A stretch of DNA of 55,285 nt from Erysipelotrichaceae bacterium (GTDB lineage: Bacteria > Bacillota_I > Bacilli_A > Erysipelotrichales > Erysipelotrichaceae): assembly GCA_017428765.1 (NCBI GenBank), contig JAFRQF010000015.1, positions 1-55,285 of the forward strand, in the 5' to 3' direction. Under the pieces are notes generated by a model. It worked only from the letters and a program-made list of their open reading frames with translations. It had not been told where the DNA came from and ran no database searches. The first letter of the stretch is position 1. Every line of letters begins with the position of its first letter. A program made the position numbers and the translations under genes. Positions 24,468 through 32,940 of this stretch are shown in pieces.

Positions 24468-26129
24468 CTACAAACTGAACTCAAAGGAACCCTTCGAGAT
24501 CTTTGATAATAATGCCAATACGGCGATTGCACTTGCCATCAGGATCGTCGACATTGCCGAAGCCGTGCCATAGTTGCCCAGACAGATCTCTGAATAGACT
24601 GCGATCGACATCGTCTTAGTCGTATAGGAATAGATCATGACACTTGCGGAAAGTTCGGTGATACATGAGATCCAGCTCAGCAAGGCACCAGGCAGGATGC
24701 CCGAGAACATGACCGGAAGTGTGACTTTGCCAAACGTATGCAAGCCATTGGCACCTAAAGACTGGGCCGCTTCTTCAATCGAAGCGGAGATATTATGCAA
24801 GACACCTGTCGTCGAACGGATCGTATACGGGAGTCTTCGTATCGTCCAGGCGGCAACGATCATGAACGGTGTGCCGTTAAGATAGAACGGTTTGCCATTG
24901 AAGGCAACGACCATCGCAATACCTAAGACAGTACCAGGAACGATGAACGGGAAGAACGTCAGTACATCCATGACCTTGGTCACCTTGTTTCCGTGCCTGA
25001 CATTGGCATAGGAGATGATGACACCGATCAGTAAGATCGCAGCGATCGCAAAGACGCCATAGACATAGGTCCTTTGCAAGGAATCGCCCATCTTCTGGAA
25101 GACCCTGCGGTAGGAATCCAAAGAGAAGCCTCTTTGGAAGAACAGACCGTTGGATTTCTGAAAGGAGTTGAAGGTCACGACACCGATCGGAAGGATCGGA
25201 AGCAGTGTCATGAGGTAAACATAGGCGTGGCAGAAGAAGGAAGTCAGTCCCTTTGGATCTTTCTGATCGATCGGATGAAGGGCATTCATCTCGACGGTCC
25301 TTCTTGTCGCTAAATACCTCTGTAGGGAGAAGACGGCTGCCGTAAACAACAGAGTGATACTTGCCATCGCGGAAGCCATCGCCGAATCCTTGGCAACTTC
25401 ACCCATGAAGGCATTGTATATCAAAGTACCCATGACGTTGTAGCCTTCACCGATCAGCTTGGCAACACCGAAATCCGAGAAGGTGCCCATAAAGATCAAT
25501 AAGGCAGAGGATAAGACGGATGGTAAGATCAGCGGAATGATGATCTTGAAGATCTTACGCAATCCTGTACAGCCCAGGTTCTCCGCCACTTCATTTAAAG
25601 TGTTATCGACGTTTTTCAAAGCACCGGACGTATACATGTACATGATCGGCGTCTGGCTGACGACATGGGTGAAGATGATACCCCAGAAGCCATAGATGCC
25701 CGGCAGTGTTATATGAAACAGATTATTGAGAAATTTCGTCACATAACCGACACGTCCGAACAGCACGATCCAGGAATAGGAACCCAGAAACGGCGGTGTG
25801 ATCGTCGATACCAGTAAGAGGATATCGAGGATCTTCTTGCCTTTGATGTTGTAATGACGGACGATCATCGCAAACGTGAGACCGGTCATGACGGTCAGTA
25901 CGGTGACGATCGATGAGACTTTCAGAGAGTTGACCACTGCCTGCATGTAATACTTGGAGGCAAAGAATCTCTGGTATGAGGAAAGGTCGAGCCTTCCGTC
26001 TTTGAAGAAGCCGCTCAGCAATAAGCGAATCAGAGGATACAGGAAAAAGAATGCGAAAAATCCAAAAGCAATGAATGCCAGGATGTTCCACGTCACATAG
26101 TCCCTGGTATGTTTTCTTTTGACCGTCAT
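24468..26129 (-). CDS. ABC importer permease, two fused MetI-type domains
   Basis: A 553-residue membrane protein with about twelve helices and two EAA-type loops: VDNTLNEVAENLGCTGLRKIFKIIIP near residue 180-205 and ASIEEAAQSLGANGLHTFGKVTLP near 455-480. This fused layout is typical of the ferric, 2-aminoethylphosphonate and hexose-phosphate (AfuB-type) importers. Its start overlaps the ATPase stop in TAATG. With SIS-domain genes downstream, a phosphorylated sugar is the likeliest cargo. That is inferred from context only. Confidence 0.9.
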   Translation of the reverse strand: MTVKRKHTRDYVTWNILAFIAFGFFAFFFLYPLIRLLLSGFFKDGRLDLSSYQRFFASKYYMQAVVNSLKVSSIVTVLTVMTGLTFAMIVRHYNIKGKKILDILLLVSTITPPFLGSYSWIVLFGRVGYVTKFLNNLFHITLPGIYGFWGIIFTHVVSQTPIMYMYTSGALKNVDNTLNEVAENLGCTGLRKIFKIIIPLILPSVLSSALLIFMGTFSDFGVAKLIGEGYNVMGTLIYNAFMGEVAKDSAMASAMASITLLFTAAVFSLQRYLATRRTVEMNALHPIDQKDPKGLTSFFCHAYVYLMTLLPILPIGVVTFNSFQKSNGLFFQRGFSLDSYRRVFQKMGDSLQRTYVYGVFAIAAILLIGVIISYANVRHGNKVTKVMDVLTFFPFIVPGTVLGIAMVVAFNGKPFYLNGTPFMIVAAWTIRRLPYTIRSTTGVLHNISASIEEAAQSLGANGLHTFGKVTLPVMFSGILPGALLSWISCITELSASVMIYSYTTKTMSIAVYSEICLGNYGTASAMSTILMASAIAVLALLSKISKGSFEFSL

Positions 26130-27202
26130 TATCCGGCATCCTCCATGATCGACATGTTGTTGCCATCGGCCTCAAAGATATTGACGACTGCCGTCGGAAT
26201 GCCGAGGTGTACTTTCTCCCCGGTCTCTTTCATCGGTTCGTTGACATCTCTTGTGATGACCAGTTCACCGACTGGCGTAGAGATGAAATAGGTCGTGATC
26301 GTACCGAAGAAGATCCTCTCGGATACGACACCTTCAAGTCCCTCATCAGCAAAGTAGAAGTCATTCGGTCTTACGACCATCTTTCCGCGTTTGACAGTAT
26401 TGTCTTTTTTAATGCGGTCAAAGTGAAGCTTCACATCGGTGTTGTCGAGCCTGATGTCCTGACCATTCACATCGACGTCAATGATGTTGGTCTGACCCAT
26501 AAATGTGGCAACGAAGAGATTGCGCGGTTTGCGGTAGATCTTGATCGGCTCATCGACCTGCTGGATATCGCCATTGTTCATGACCGCGATACGATCGGAT
26601 ACGGCTAAAGCTTCTTCCTGGTCATGGGTGACATAGACCGTCGTGATGCCGGCCTTCTGCTGCAAGTGACGGATGACGCTTCGCATCTCGACACGCAGTT
26701 TGGCATCCAGGTTTGACAAAGGTTCATCGAATAAGAGCACATCCGGGTCGATGACGATCGCTCTTGCCAGAGCGATACGCTGTTGCTGACCGCCGGACAT
26801 ATTGGAAGGCATCCGGTCGGCGAGTTCTTCGATCTGTACCATCTTGAGGATGTCATTGACCCTTCTGGAAAGCTCCGGTCCCTTCACCTTGTGTTCCTTC
26901 AGACCGAAAGCAATGTTCTCTCTCGCCGTCATGTTCGGAAAGATCGCATAGTTCTGGAAGACCATTCCGACATTGCGCATATGCGGCGGCAGATCATTGA
27001 TCACTTTTTCGTCGAATTTGATCGTTCCGCCTTCGATCGAGTTGAAGCCGGCGATCATGCGAAGAAGCGTCGTCTTGCCGCAGCCCGATGGCCCCAAAAG
27101 CGTAAAAAACTCTCCCGGTTTGACCTGTAAAGAGAGATCCTTGATGACGACATTGTTTCCGTAAGCTTTTTTAGCGTGTTCAATATTGATAACTATACTC
27201 AT
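26129..27202 (-). CDS. ABC importer ATP-binding protein
   Basis: About 357 residues. All ATPase motifs are intact: Walker A GPSGCGKTT, Q-loop VFQNYAIFP, signature MSGGQQQRIALARA, Walker B VLLFDEPLSNLD and the switch histidine in YVTHDQEEA. A C-terminal TOBE-like regulatory region follows (about residues 240-357), as in the FbpC/PotA-type subfamily. The start at 27202 is preceded by AGGAAGGG. It powers the fused permease downstream and is preceded by the binding-protein gene across a terminator hairpin. Confidence 0.93.
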   Translation of the reverse strand: MSIVINIEHAKKAYGNNVVIKDLSLQVKPGEFFTLLGPSGCGKTTLLRMIAGFNSIEGGTIKFDEKVINDLPPHMRNVGMVFQNYAIFPNMTARENIAFGLKEHKVKGPELSRRVNDILKMVQIEELADRMPSNMSGGQQQRIALARAIVIDPDVLLFDEPLSNLDAKLRVEMRSVIRHLQQKAGITTVYVTHDQEEALAVSDRIAVMNNGDIQQVDEPIKIYRKPRNLFVATFMGQTNIIDVDVNGQDIRLDNTDVKLHFDRIKKDNTVKRGKMVVRPNDFYFADEGLEGVVSERIFFGTITTYFISTPVGELVITRDVNEPMKETGEKVHLGIPTAVVNIFEADGNNMSIMEDAG

Positions 27203-27216
27203 AACCAAACCCTTCC

Positions 27217-27247
27217 TAAAAAAGGCCGGGGCAAGAATACCCCGACC
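27217..27247 (-). terminator. Strong terminator between binding protein and ATPase genes
   Basis: GGCCGGGG (27224-27231) pairs with CCCCGACC (27240-27247); on the minus strand the stem runs into TTTTTT. It lies inside the operon, after the solute-binding gene. Partial read-through would give more binding protein than membrane components, a common arrangement in ABC importers. Confidence 0.8.
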
Positions 27248-27269
27248 TTATGATTGAAACGAATATGAC

Positions 27270-28340
27270 TTAAGAACCGAAGTTGATATCTTCAAGTAAT
27301 TTCTGCAGTTTTTCAACGACCTGTGTCTTGTGAGCAGCCGTCCACAGAGAGTCACAGTCGACGATCTTGGTGTCTGCGTTAAGACCGATATCGTTGTAAT
27401 AAGGAACTTCGATATCTGTTCTGATGCTCATGCATCCAGGGATCGTAGCCTGAACTTCTGCCCACTCTTTGGAAGTGATGAAGTCGACATACTTCTTGGC
27501 ATTCTCCAGATGCTTGCAGTTGTTGATGATGGCACCGCCGCCGAGCTTGGTAACGATACCTTCCTTCATCAGGACGATCTTGACGTCTTCGCCTGCCTCA
27601 CCGGCCAGCGTCAGAGCGTTCAGAGCACCTGTATCATAAGTACAAGCGACCCAGTATTCACCGGAAACGACACCTTTGTAAACAGCGGATGAAGAGTCGA
27701 CGATCTTGCCATCCAGGTTCTCATAGAACTGTTTGACGAAATCCCAGCCCAGGTCATCGACATTGTCGAAGTTGCCTTCTGTCTTAGCAAAGTCGACCAG
27801 CATGTTTTCTAGCTGGTAGTATGCAGAGTTGGAAGACAGCGCATTACCCATGGCGATATGGCCTTTCAGACGCGGATCGAGCAGATCCTGATAGCCTGTG
27901 ATCTCGAACGGGCAAAGTTTGGTGTTATAGATGATAACGGAAGTATTACCACCATCGATGTAGGAATAACCGTCCTTGGAACGGTATTCTTCAGGAACCT
28001 CATCATTATGAGGTGAATAGTACTGATAGAACAAAGACAGATCCTGGTTGACCTCAGCAGGTCCACCTGCCGCAAAGACATCCGCCTGCGGATCTTCTCT
28101 TTCAGCTACGACCCTCTCGTAACATTCTGCAGAAGCCATCGAAATGTATTCGATCTCCAGACCGGTCTTTTCTTCAGCCATCGGCTCCAGGATCTCCAGG
28201 ATATTGGAAGCTGTAGAAGTGTAGACGATCAAAGTATTGTCTTCTTCTGCTGGTGCTTCACCACCGCCGCCACCATTACTGCAGCCGGCAATACAAAAGA
28301 CCATCAGCAAAGACAATAAAGCAATTGCCAGTTTTTTCAT
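27270..28340 (-). CDS. ABC importer solute-binding lipoprotein
   Basis: A 356-residue lipoprotein. The signal peptide is MKKLAIALLSLLMVFCIAGC with the lipidated Cys at 20, followed by a glycine-rich linker (GGGGGEAPAEEDNT). The mature part begins LIVYTSTASNILEILEPMAEEKTG, typical of the ferric/AEP/hexose-phosphate binding-protein cluster (PF13343-like fold). It is anchored outside the membrane and delivers substrate to the fused permease. A GGAGG ribosome site and an extended -10 promoter lie upstream. No iron-binding tyrosine pair is obvious, which favours an organic phosphate over iron. Confidence 0.92.
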   Translation of the reverse strand: MKKLAIALLSLLMVFCIAGCSNGGGGGEAPAEEDNTLIVYTSTASNILEILEPMAEEKTGLEIEYISMASAECYERVVAEREDPQADVFAAGGPAEVNQDLSLFYQYYSPHNDEVPEEYRSKDGYSYIDGGNTSVIIYNTKLCPFEITGYQDLLDPRLKGHIAMGNALSSNSAYYQLENMLVDFAKTEGNFDNVDDLGWDFVKQFYENLDGKIVDSSSAVYKGVVSGEYWVACTYDTGALNALTLAGEAGEDVKIVLMKEGIVTKLGGGAIINNCKHLENAKKYVDFITSKEWAEVQATIPGCMSIRTDIEVPYYNDIGLNADTKIVDCDSLWTAAHKTQVVEKLQKLLEDINFGS

Positions 28341-28364
28341 ATTATGATTCCTCCTGCTTTGATT

Positions 28365-28374
28365 TCATTATACC
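28365..28374 (-). promoter_or_regulatory. Extended -10 promoter of the ABC operon
   Basis: On the minus strand TGGTATAAT (complement of 28367-28375) gives a consensus -10 with the upstream TG. No good -35 is seen at the usual distance. It lies 27 nt before the binding-protein ATG. Confidence 0.6.
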
Positions 28375-28599
28375 ACCAGTGTCTTTTTATGTTGGTCTGA
28401 TGTACTTGATTTTCATAAAAAAGTTACTCTCTATCTTTTTGTATCAGATGATTTATAAAGGATGAAAAAGATCAGACTGACGTCAGCATCAACAGTCAGA
28501 ATGCGGATGCATGTATCTGACAGGAAGATCATTACGCTATGTTCGCATTGCCGGCACAGAAGTCTGATCATCCGAAAAAAGCCGCCTCATAGTTAGTTA

Positions 28600-28648
28600 T
28601 TGCTAATCATATTCAAAAGGAATATAATTCAGTTAGTTTAAACTAACT
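28600..28648 (+). promoter_or_regulatory. Promoter with a perfect 18-bp palindromic operator
   Basis: TTGCTA (28600-28605), a 17-bp spacer and TATAAT (28623-28628) make a good promoter. AGTTAGTTTAAACTAACT (28631-28648) is a perfect palindrome over the expected start of transcription, of the kind bound by TetR-type repressors. A related half-site AGTTAGTTA lies at 28591-28599. No regulator gene is adjacent. It now drives only the 59-codon remnant downstream. Confidence 0.7.
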
Positions 28649-28657
28649 TGAGGGCTT

Positions 28658-28837
28658 ATGTTTCTGGAACTGGAAGATATCCGCAAGAGATACGGCTGCA
28701 CAGAGATCGTAAGAGGCTTCTGCGATGCCGATGACATCTGTTATGGCCATATGCATCCCAAAATCTCCTGGGATCGTACGAAAACGATCGGCTATGGCTA
28801 TGACTGCTGTGACTTCAAAGCCACCATCAAAGACTGA
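28658..28837 (+). pseudogene. 59-codon remnant joining two unrelated gene ends
   Basis: The frame reads MFLELEDIRKRYGCTEIVRG, like the start of an ABC ATPase, and then switches to CYGHMHPKISWDRTKTIGYG and CCDF, which matches my memory of the C-terminal end of L-2-amino-thiazoline-4-carboxylate hydrolase-type proteins. Neither part has its catalytic core. An internal deletion that fused the first codons of one gene to the tail of another would explain it. A GAGGG site lies before the ATG, and promoter and terminator are intact, so a short peptide may still be made. Both family assignments are tentative. Confidence 0.5.
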
Positions 28838-28856
28838 AAGAAGATAAGACAGATAC

Positions 28857-28886
28857 CCACCCGCTCAATTTCAACGGGTGGTTTTT
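28857..28886 (+). terminator. Terminator after the remnant gene
   Basis: CCACCCG (28857-28863) pairs with CGGGTGG (28875-28881), followed by TTTTT. It closes the transcription unit starting at 28600. Bases 28887-29079 hold no recognisable gene. Confidence 0.85.
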
Positions 28887-29079
28887 GACTCTCTGATACA
28901 ATGTTGAGTAGAGGTGAAAGACAGAAAAATTCATAGAAAAGCGCTGCCGATCTTTCTGATCCGGTTTGTGATATCCGGATATAAGGAAAAGACCGCGGTA
29001 CGAAACCGTCTGGCAGATCGCAGAAGATCACCATGCGATCGTTTGAAGATCAAAGTACGATATATTTAAAGACCTGCGT

Positions 29080-30153
29080 ATGGATATGAAAAATGATAAG
29101 AAACTGAAACGTTTCCTTGAGCTGAAAGACTTTGATGCATACCTGGAGAACTATGCCTTTTTCTGCGGCTTGAAGAAAGACGGAAATACCTTCAAAAAGC
29201 AGCAGGAGCTCATGGAAAATGATCCAAAGTATTCTCACAGGGAAAAAGAAAAGCTCATCCGTAAGAAAGAAAAAGAACTGATCAACGGATATAAGGAAAA
29301 GATCGCTTCCCTTCTCGACGAGATCGAAGAAGAAAGCATCTGGAAACTTCCCATACGTAAAGGAAAGGCCATTCCTTTCTTCTTTAACTATCCCAACGAC
29401 AGAAAAGGTGACATCTCGTATTTCCTGTCCGCCTTATATTATGATCCGATAAAGAAAAAAGACGGCAGATATCTCATTGAGGTCGAAAGATCCGACTATA
29501 AGCTGCTTGAACTGCTCATCCTGTCTTCCGGCGTTCTGTTTGGAAAATACCGTATGCAGGGCAACGATAAAGCTCTTTCCTTTTTGAAAACATATAACCG
29601 TGTCTGTCAGATCGAAGACCTGATGGCAAAGATCGATTACTATAAAGATGAATACCGCTCTCTTCATTCGATCCCTGATCTGCGATTGAAAAACTTCCTG
29701 CAGGATTATCACAGGACACTGAAGGAAAAGACCTCACAGATCTACCAGTATCTGATCAAGGAAGGGCTGACCAGTCCCAGATGGAAGTCGGAACAGAAAG
29801 CCTATGCGATCGTCAGAAGCCACTATCCGGATGCGCTGTTCCAATACCAGCCGGACTTCCTCTTCGGCCAGAGGATCGACATCTTCATACCTTCAATGAA
29901 TACCGCCATCGAATACCAGGGCAGGCAGCACTATGAAGCCATCGATTTCTTCGGCGGCGAGCAGGGGCTGAAAAACAATCGGGCCAGAGATGCCCGCAAG
30001 GCAAGACGCTGCAAAGAAAAAGGCATCACGCTTCTCTATTGGGATCATGATGAAGAACTAAGCGAAACACATTTTCTGAATACGATCAAACCGAAGATCG
30101 AAAAAAGATCTCATAGTACAGATCGGAGAAACAAGAAAGGGGAAAGACCATGA
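29080..30153 (+). CDS. Helical protein with C-terminal PD-(D/E)XK-type nuclease domain
   Basis: A 357-residue protein. The first ~230 residues are charged and helical with coiled-coil character (SHREKEKLIRKKEKELINGYKEK) and match no family I recognise. The C-terminal ~110 residues look like a restriction-endonuclease/Vsr-type fold: the region QPDFLFGQRIDIFIP holds D267, and AIEYQGRQHY holds E278 and Q280; a basic helix and GITLLYWDHDEEL follow. It overlaps the KAP NTPase start by 4 nt (ATGA), so the two are coupled. A nuclease tied to a KAP NTPase is the layout of an antiphage or anti-plasmid module; function is inferred. A TATATT box at 29061-29066 and no clear ribosome site suggest a very short leader. 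Confidence 0.78.
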   Translation: MDMKNDKKLKRFLELKDFDAYLENYAFFCGLKKDGNTFKKQQELMENDPKYSHREKEKLIRKKEKELINGYKEKIASLLDEIEEESIWKLPIRKGKAIPFFFNYPNDRKGDISYFLSALYYDPIKKKDGRYLIEVERSDYKLLELLILSSGVLFGKYRMQGNDKALSFLKTYNRVCQIEDLMAKIDYYKDEYRSLHSIPDLRLKNFLQDYHRTLKEKTSQIYQYLIKEGLTSPRWKSEQKAYAIVRSHYPDALFQYQPDFLFGQRIDIFIPSMNTAIEYQGRQHYEAIDFFGGEQGLKNNRARDARKARRCKEKGITLLYWDHDEELSETHFLNTIKPKIEKRSHSTDRRNKKGERP

Positions 30154-31232
30154 ACGTGATCGAAGAACTCGTCCACTACTGCAAGGAAGAAAGACCGCTC
30201 GGGGCATTACTGTTTACCGGGGAATGGGGCTCAGGCAAGACCCACGTGATCGAAAACGAACTCAAGGAAGCGCTCGGCGATGCCTATGCCATCGTCAGGG
30301 TCTCCTTATACGGTGTCAGCACGGTAGACGCCTTGCACGATGCCATACGCAGACAGTACATCAGTGTCTGCTACCCCTTTGCCAACCGCATCCTTGAAAG
30401 CAAGGAACGCACTCAAAACAACAGCGGCTTTTCCAGATTCTTACAGACCCTGATCGGACTCAAGAACCCGATCTTAGGCACGGCTGCCGACTTGTTTTCT
30501 TCCGTGAATATCGTCAACATGATCACCATCAAACCGGAGTATGAAGACCTCAAGACGATGGAAAAAAGAAAAGTCATCCTTGTCTTCGATGACCTGGAGC
30601 GCTGCAATGTCGATATGGTGGAACTGCTCGGTGTGGTCAATGACTATTGCGAGAACCAGATGTTCAACACGATCGTCGTCACCAATCTTCAGTATCTGAT
30701 CGTGACGATGGAAGGAAACATCGACCGTCTGCGCATGCTGAAAGGAAAGACGGTCAGCCAGACCGTTTCTTACCAGCCCGACTATCGGACCATCATTCAC
30801 CGCATCATCAATGAACGTGAATGGCGAAGCGAAGAATACAAAGACTTCCTCTCCGACAGCGAAGAAGCCATCGTCGAAGTCTTTGCTTCCCCTGCCGGCA
30901 AGAAGAGCGAATATGAAAAACCGCACAACCTGCTGACGCTGATCATCGCCTTGCAGGAATTCTACAGGCTCTTCTATCACATCCGTAAGAAAGAGAGCGA
31001 TGTAAACAGAGACCTGCTTACCAGCTTTATCCCGTATATGTTATGCAAGAACAATCCTGTCTTCAGACAGAAGGAGCCTGTCTTTGACATTGCCGATGAT
31101 CAGATCGCTGTTCTCTATCCCGAATATCACAGTAAAGATGTCTTCCCATCCGTGAGACAATGGATCGACTCCGGTGTTTTTGATGAAGAAGCTTTCTACA
31201 AAGAGCTGGATAAACATACGAAAAAACAGTAA
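30150..31232 (+). CDS. KAP-family P-loop NTPase
   Basis: A 360-residue NTPase. Walker A is GEWGSGKT at residues 24-31, and Walker B is VILVFDDLERC with D147, D148 and E150, the form typical of KAP NTPases. A polar patch VVTNLQYL follows as sensor. Most KAP proteins have membrane helices inside the NTPase domain; this one has only a weakly hydrophobic stretch (LIGLKNPILGTAADLFSSVN, about 101-120), so it may be soluble. Coupled to the preceding nuclease by an ATGA overlap. In such pairs the NTPase probably gates or assembles the nuclease; direct evidence is absent here. Confidence 0.85.
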   Translation: MNVIEELVHYCKEERPLGALLFTGEWGSGKTHVIENELKEALGDAYAIVRVSLYGVSTVDALHDAIRRQYISVCYPFANRILESKERTQNNSGFSRFLQTLIGLKNPILGTAADLFSSVNIVNMITIKPEYEDLKTMEKRKVILVFDDLERCNVDMVELLGVVNDYCENQMFNTIVVTNLQYLIVTMEGNIDRLRMLKGKTVSQTVSYQPDYRTIIHRIINEREWRSEEYKDFLSDSEEAIVEVFASPAGKKSEYEKPHNLLTLIIALQEFYRLFYHIRKKESDVNRDLLTSFIPYMLCKNNPVFRQKEPVFDIADDQIAVLYPEYHSKDVFPSVRQWIDSGVFDEEAFYKELDKHTKKQ

Positions 31233-31291
31233 TCATGAGACCGGTCGAAGCCGTCACATCCGAAAACCGGCATAAAAGACCGTATCCGTTC

Positions 31292-31873
31292 TTATCCCAC
31301 CCAGGTCACAGGATTCCCTGTGATCTGTTTTTCTTTCTGCAGAAGGGTCTCTGCCTTTCCTAAAGCAAGCGCACCGGTGATATACTCATCCTTTTCCAAT
31401 CCGATCGCTTCCATATAGGAAACGATCCTTTCGTTATCACTTAGCCAATGCAGCTGGTTGATGTAGCAGGAAGCCAGGTCCAGGGCATTGGCACCGATCA
31501 TCATGTTTTCAAGTGCGCAGGCGGAGTCTGCCATCGCGTTGCCATAGCCTTTTTTATTCGCCGTGACGATCAACAGAGGTGCGCCATAGTGGAAGACATA
31601 GTCTCCTCTTTTTGACGCCAGGATCGAGTTTCTTAACGACACATAGGTATCCTCATTGACTTCCATCTTAGAAAACTCATCCCTTGCGATCTCTGCAAGA
31701 TCCTTCAATACTTTTTGATCGCTGATCACGACGAAGTGTACGCTCTGCGAATTGGAACCGCAGGGTGCCTGCCTGCCGCATTCGATGATCTTTCCGATCT
31801 CTTGTTTTCCCGGCATCTCATTCGTGAATCTTCTGTTTGACCTGCGGGTCATGATCGCTTCTATCGCTTCCAT
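31292..31873 (-). CDS. Nitroreductase-family protein
   Basis: A 193-residue FMN-dependent reductase. The start IMTRRSNRRFTNEMPGKQEIGKIIECGRQAPCGSNSQ is the standard nitroreductase N-terminus with the FMN phosphate-binding arginines; ALENMMIGANALDLASCYINQ and TGALALGKAE complete the pattern. Unlike the protein at 7678-8562 it has no ferredoxin domain. It is cytoplasmic and of unknown substrate. A GGAG site lies 7 nt before the ATG. It appears to be a single-gene unit, convergent with the KAP gene. Confidence 0.9.
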   Translation of the reverse strand: MEAIEAIMTRRSNRRFTNEMPGKQEIGKIIECGRQAPCGSNSQSVHFVVISDQKVLKDLAEIARDEFSKMEVNEDTYVSLRNSILASKRGDYVFHYGAPLLIVTANKKGYGNAMADSACALENMMIGANALDLASCYINQLHWLSDNERIVSYMEAIGLEKDEYITGALALGKAETLLQKEKQITGNPVTWVG

Positions 31874-31961
31874 AGCCTTACTCCTTTTTCTTCATTTTAT
31901 TACGACGCTAAGACAGACTGCCCGGTTTTTGATCAGCCCGGACTTCCTGCCCTGTAAAAAC

Positions 31962-31989
31962 AAAAAAGCCTCCGCTTTTCTGCGGAAGC
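31962..31989 (-). terminator. Terminator of sepF
   Basis: GCCTCCGC (31968-31975) pairs with GCGGAAGC (31982-31989) with one wobble. On the minus strand it is followed by TTTTTTGTTTTT. Confidence 0.85.
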
Positions 31990-32004
31990 TCATTGAAAAC
32001 TGTC

Positions 32005-32358
32005 TTATCCTTCAATGACACCGATATCTTTCGGTGCACAGACGAAAACGTTCTGGTAGATCTTGGCGATCATGCCATCCATCGCCATGATGACACCGGA
32101 AAGAAAGTCGATCAGTCTGCGCTTGTCTTCGCTTTCCATGTTTTCCGTGTTCACCAGGACAGCTCTGCCCTGTTTGAGGTGCTTGCAGACGATCTCCACA
32201 TCCTTGAAAGTAAAAGGCTTCACGACGATGATGAACGCTTTGATATCCTTCTTAGCTGCAGAATCCTGAAAGTCGAGCTGATAGCCTTCGTTATCTTCCT
32301 CGTATTCCTGCGGTTCTTCCTCAACGAGCCAGCCCTTGAGCGTATCCAAAAGTCCCAT
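32005..32358 (-). CDS. sepF: Cell division protein SepF
   Basis: A 117-residue protein. The N-terminal amphipathic helix MGLLDTLKGWLV binds membrane in SepF proteins, a short acidic linker follows, and the core (VVKPFTFKDVEIVCKHLKQGRAVLVNTENMESEDKRRLIDFLSGVIMAMDG) matches the FtsZ-binding SepF domain. SepF tethers FtsZ to the membrane and shapes the septum in Gram-positive bacteria. The ATG at 32358 is favoured over an in-frame GTG at 32361 because GGAGG is 8 nt away. It is not in the usual ylm gene cluster; it stands alone here. Confidence 0.92.
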   Translation of the reverse strand: MGLLDTLKGWLVEEEPQEYEEDNEGYQLDFQDSAAKKDIKAFIIVVKPFTFKDVEIVCKHLKQGRAVLVNTENMESEDKRRLIDFLSGVIMAMDGMIAKIYQNVFVCAPKDIGVIEG

Positions 32359-32430
32359 CACATGTTCCTCCTTTTTCCTTCAAAATCATTATAAGCCGAA
32401 TGTCCTTCTTATGCATTTTCTGCCCTGATT

Positions 32431-32449
32431 AAGTTTCGCAAGGAAACTT
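32431..32449. terminator. Hairpin after the lipoprotein gene
   Basis: AAGTTTC (32431-32437) and GAAACTT (32443-32449) pair around GCAAG, 9 nt past the lipoprotein stop on the minus strand. No U tract follows, so termination would be weak. Confidence 0.35.
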
Positions 32450-32457
32450 CATGCAGA

Positions 32458-32871
32458 TCACTTGATATCGATCGTTACCGTGCCGTTGGTATCCCCGACT
32501 GCCAGAAGCTGCAGGACATAGTCCCCTTTTTCCAGATGCAGTTCTTCGACATCCCCCGGCTTGACATTCACCATAGCTTCCAGATCGATTATCTCGTAGT
32601 CATCCTTATCATCCGCACCTGAAAGATCCAGCGCACTGGCAAAACCGATCTGCAGTTCCCCTTTTTCCAAAGACGAAGTCACTGTGATCGTCTTGTTTTT
32701 CCCGATCGAAATGATGCCTGACTCCGCATAGGTATCATTAGACGCATTCATGACTTTGATGGTCGTCTTATTCGGGGTCGAAGTGATATCGTAATGAAAG
32801 ACCGTTCCGCAGGCACTTAAGCTCACACAGAACAAAAAAGAAATCAACAATGCCGATACTATTCTCTTCAT
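32458..32871 (-). CDS. Small secreted lipoprotein of unknown function
   Basis: About 137 residues from the ATG at 32871, which has AGAGG 8 nt upstream; a GTG at 32880 is possible. The signal peptide MKRIVSALLISFLFCVSLSAC ends in a lipobox with Cys21. The mature part is a likely beta-sandwich (TTIKVMNASNDTYAESG, TITVTSSLEKGELQIGF, GDYVLQLLAVGDTNGTVTIDI), like many sensor or adhesin-type lipoproteins, but I recognise no family. A TATAAT box lies just upstream on the minus strand. It would be anchored on the outer face of the membrane. Confidence 0.82.
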   Translation of the reverse strand: MKRIVSALLISFLFCVSLSACGTVFHYDITSTPNKTTIKVMNASNDTYAESGIISIGKNKTITVTSSLEKGELQIGFASALDLSGADDKDDYEIIDLEAMVNVKPGDVEELHLEKGDYVLQLLAVGDTNGTVTIDIK

Positions 32872-32940
32872 TTCATCCACCTCTGTCTTTCATTATAATA
32901 TTTCTCCGTTTTCCCAAATGTAAAACCTGTTTGATATTCG

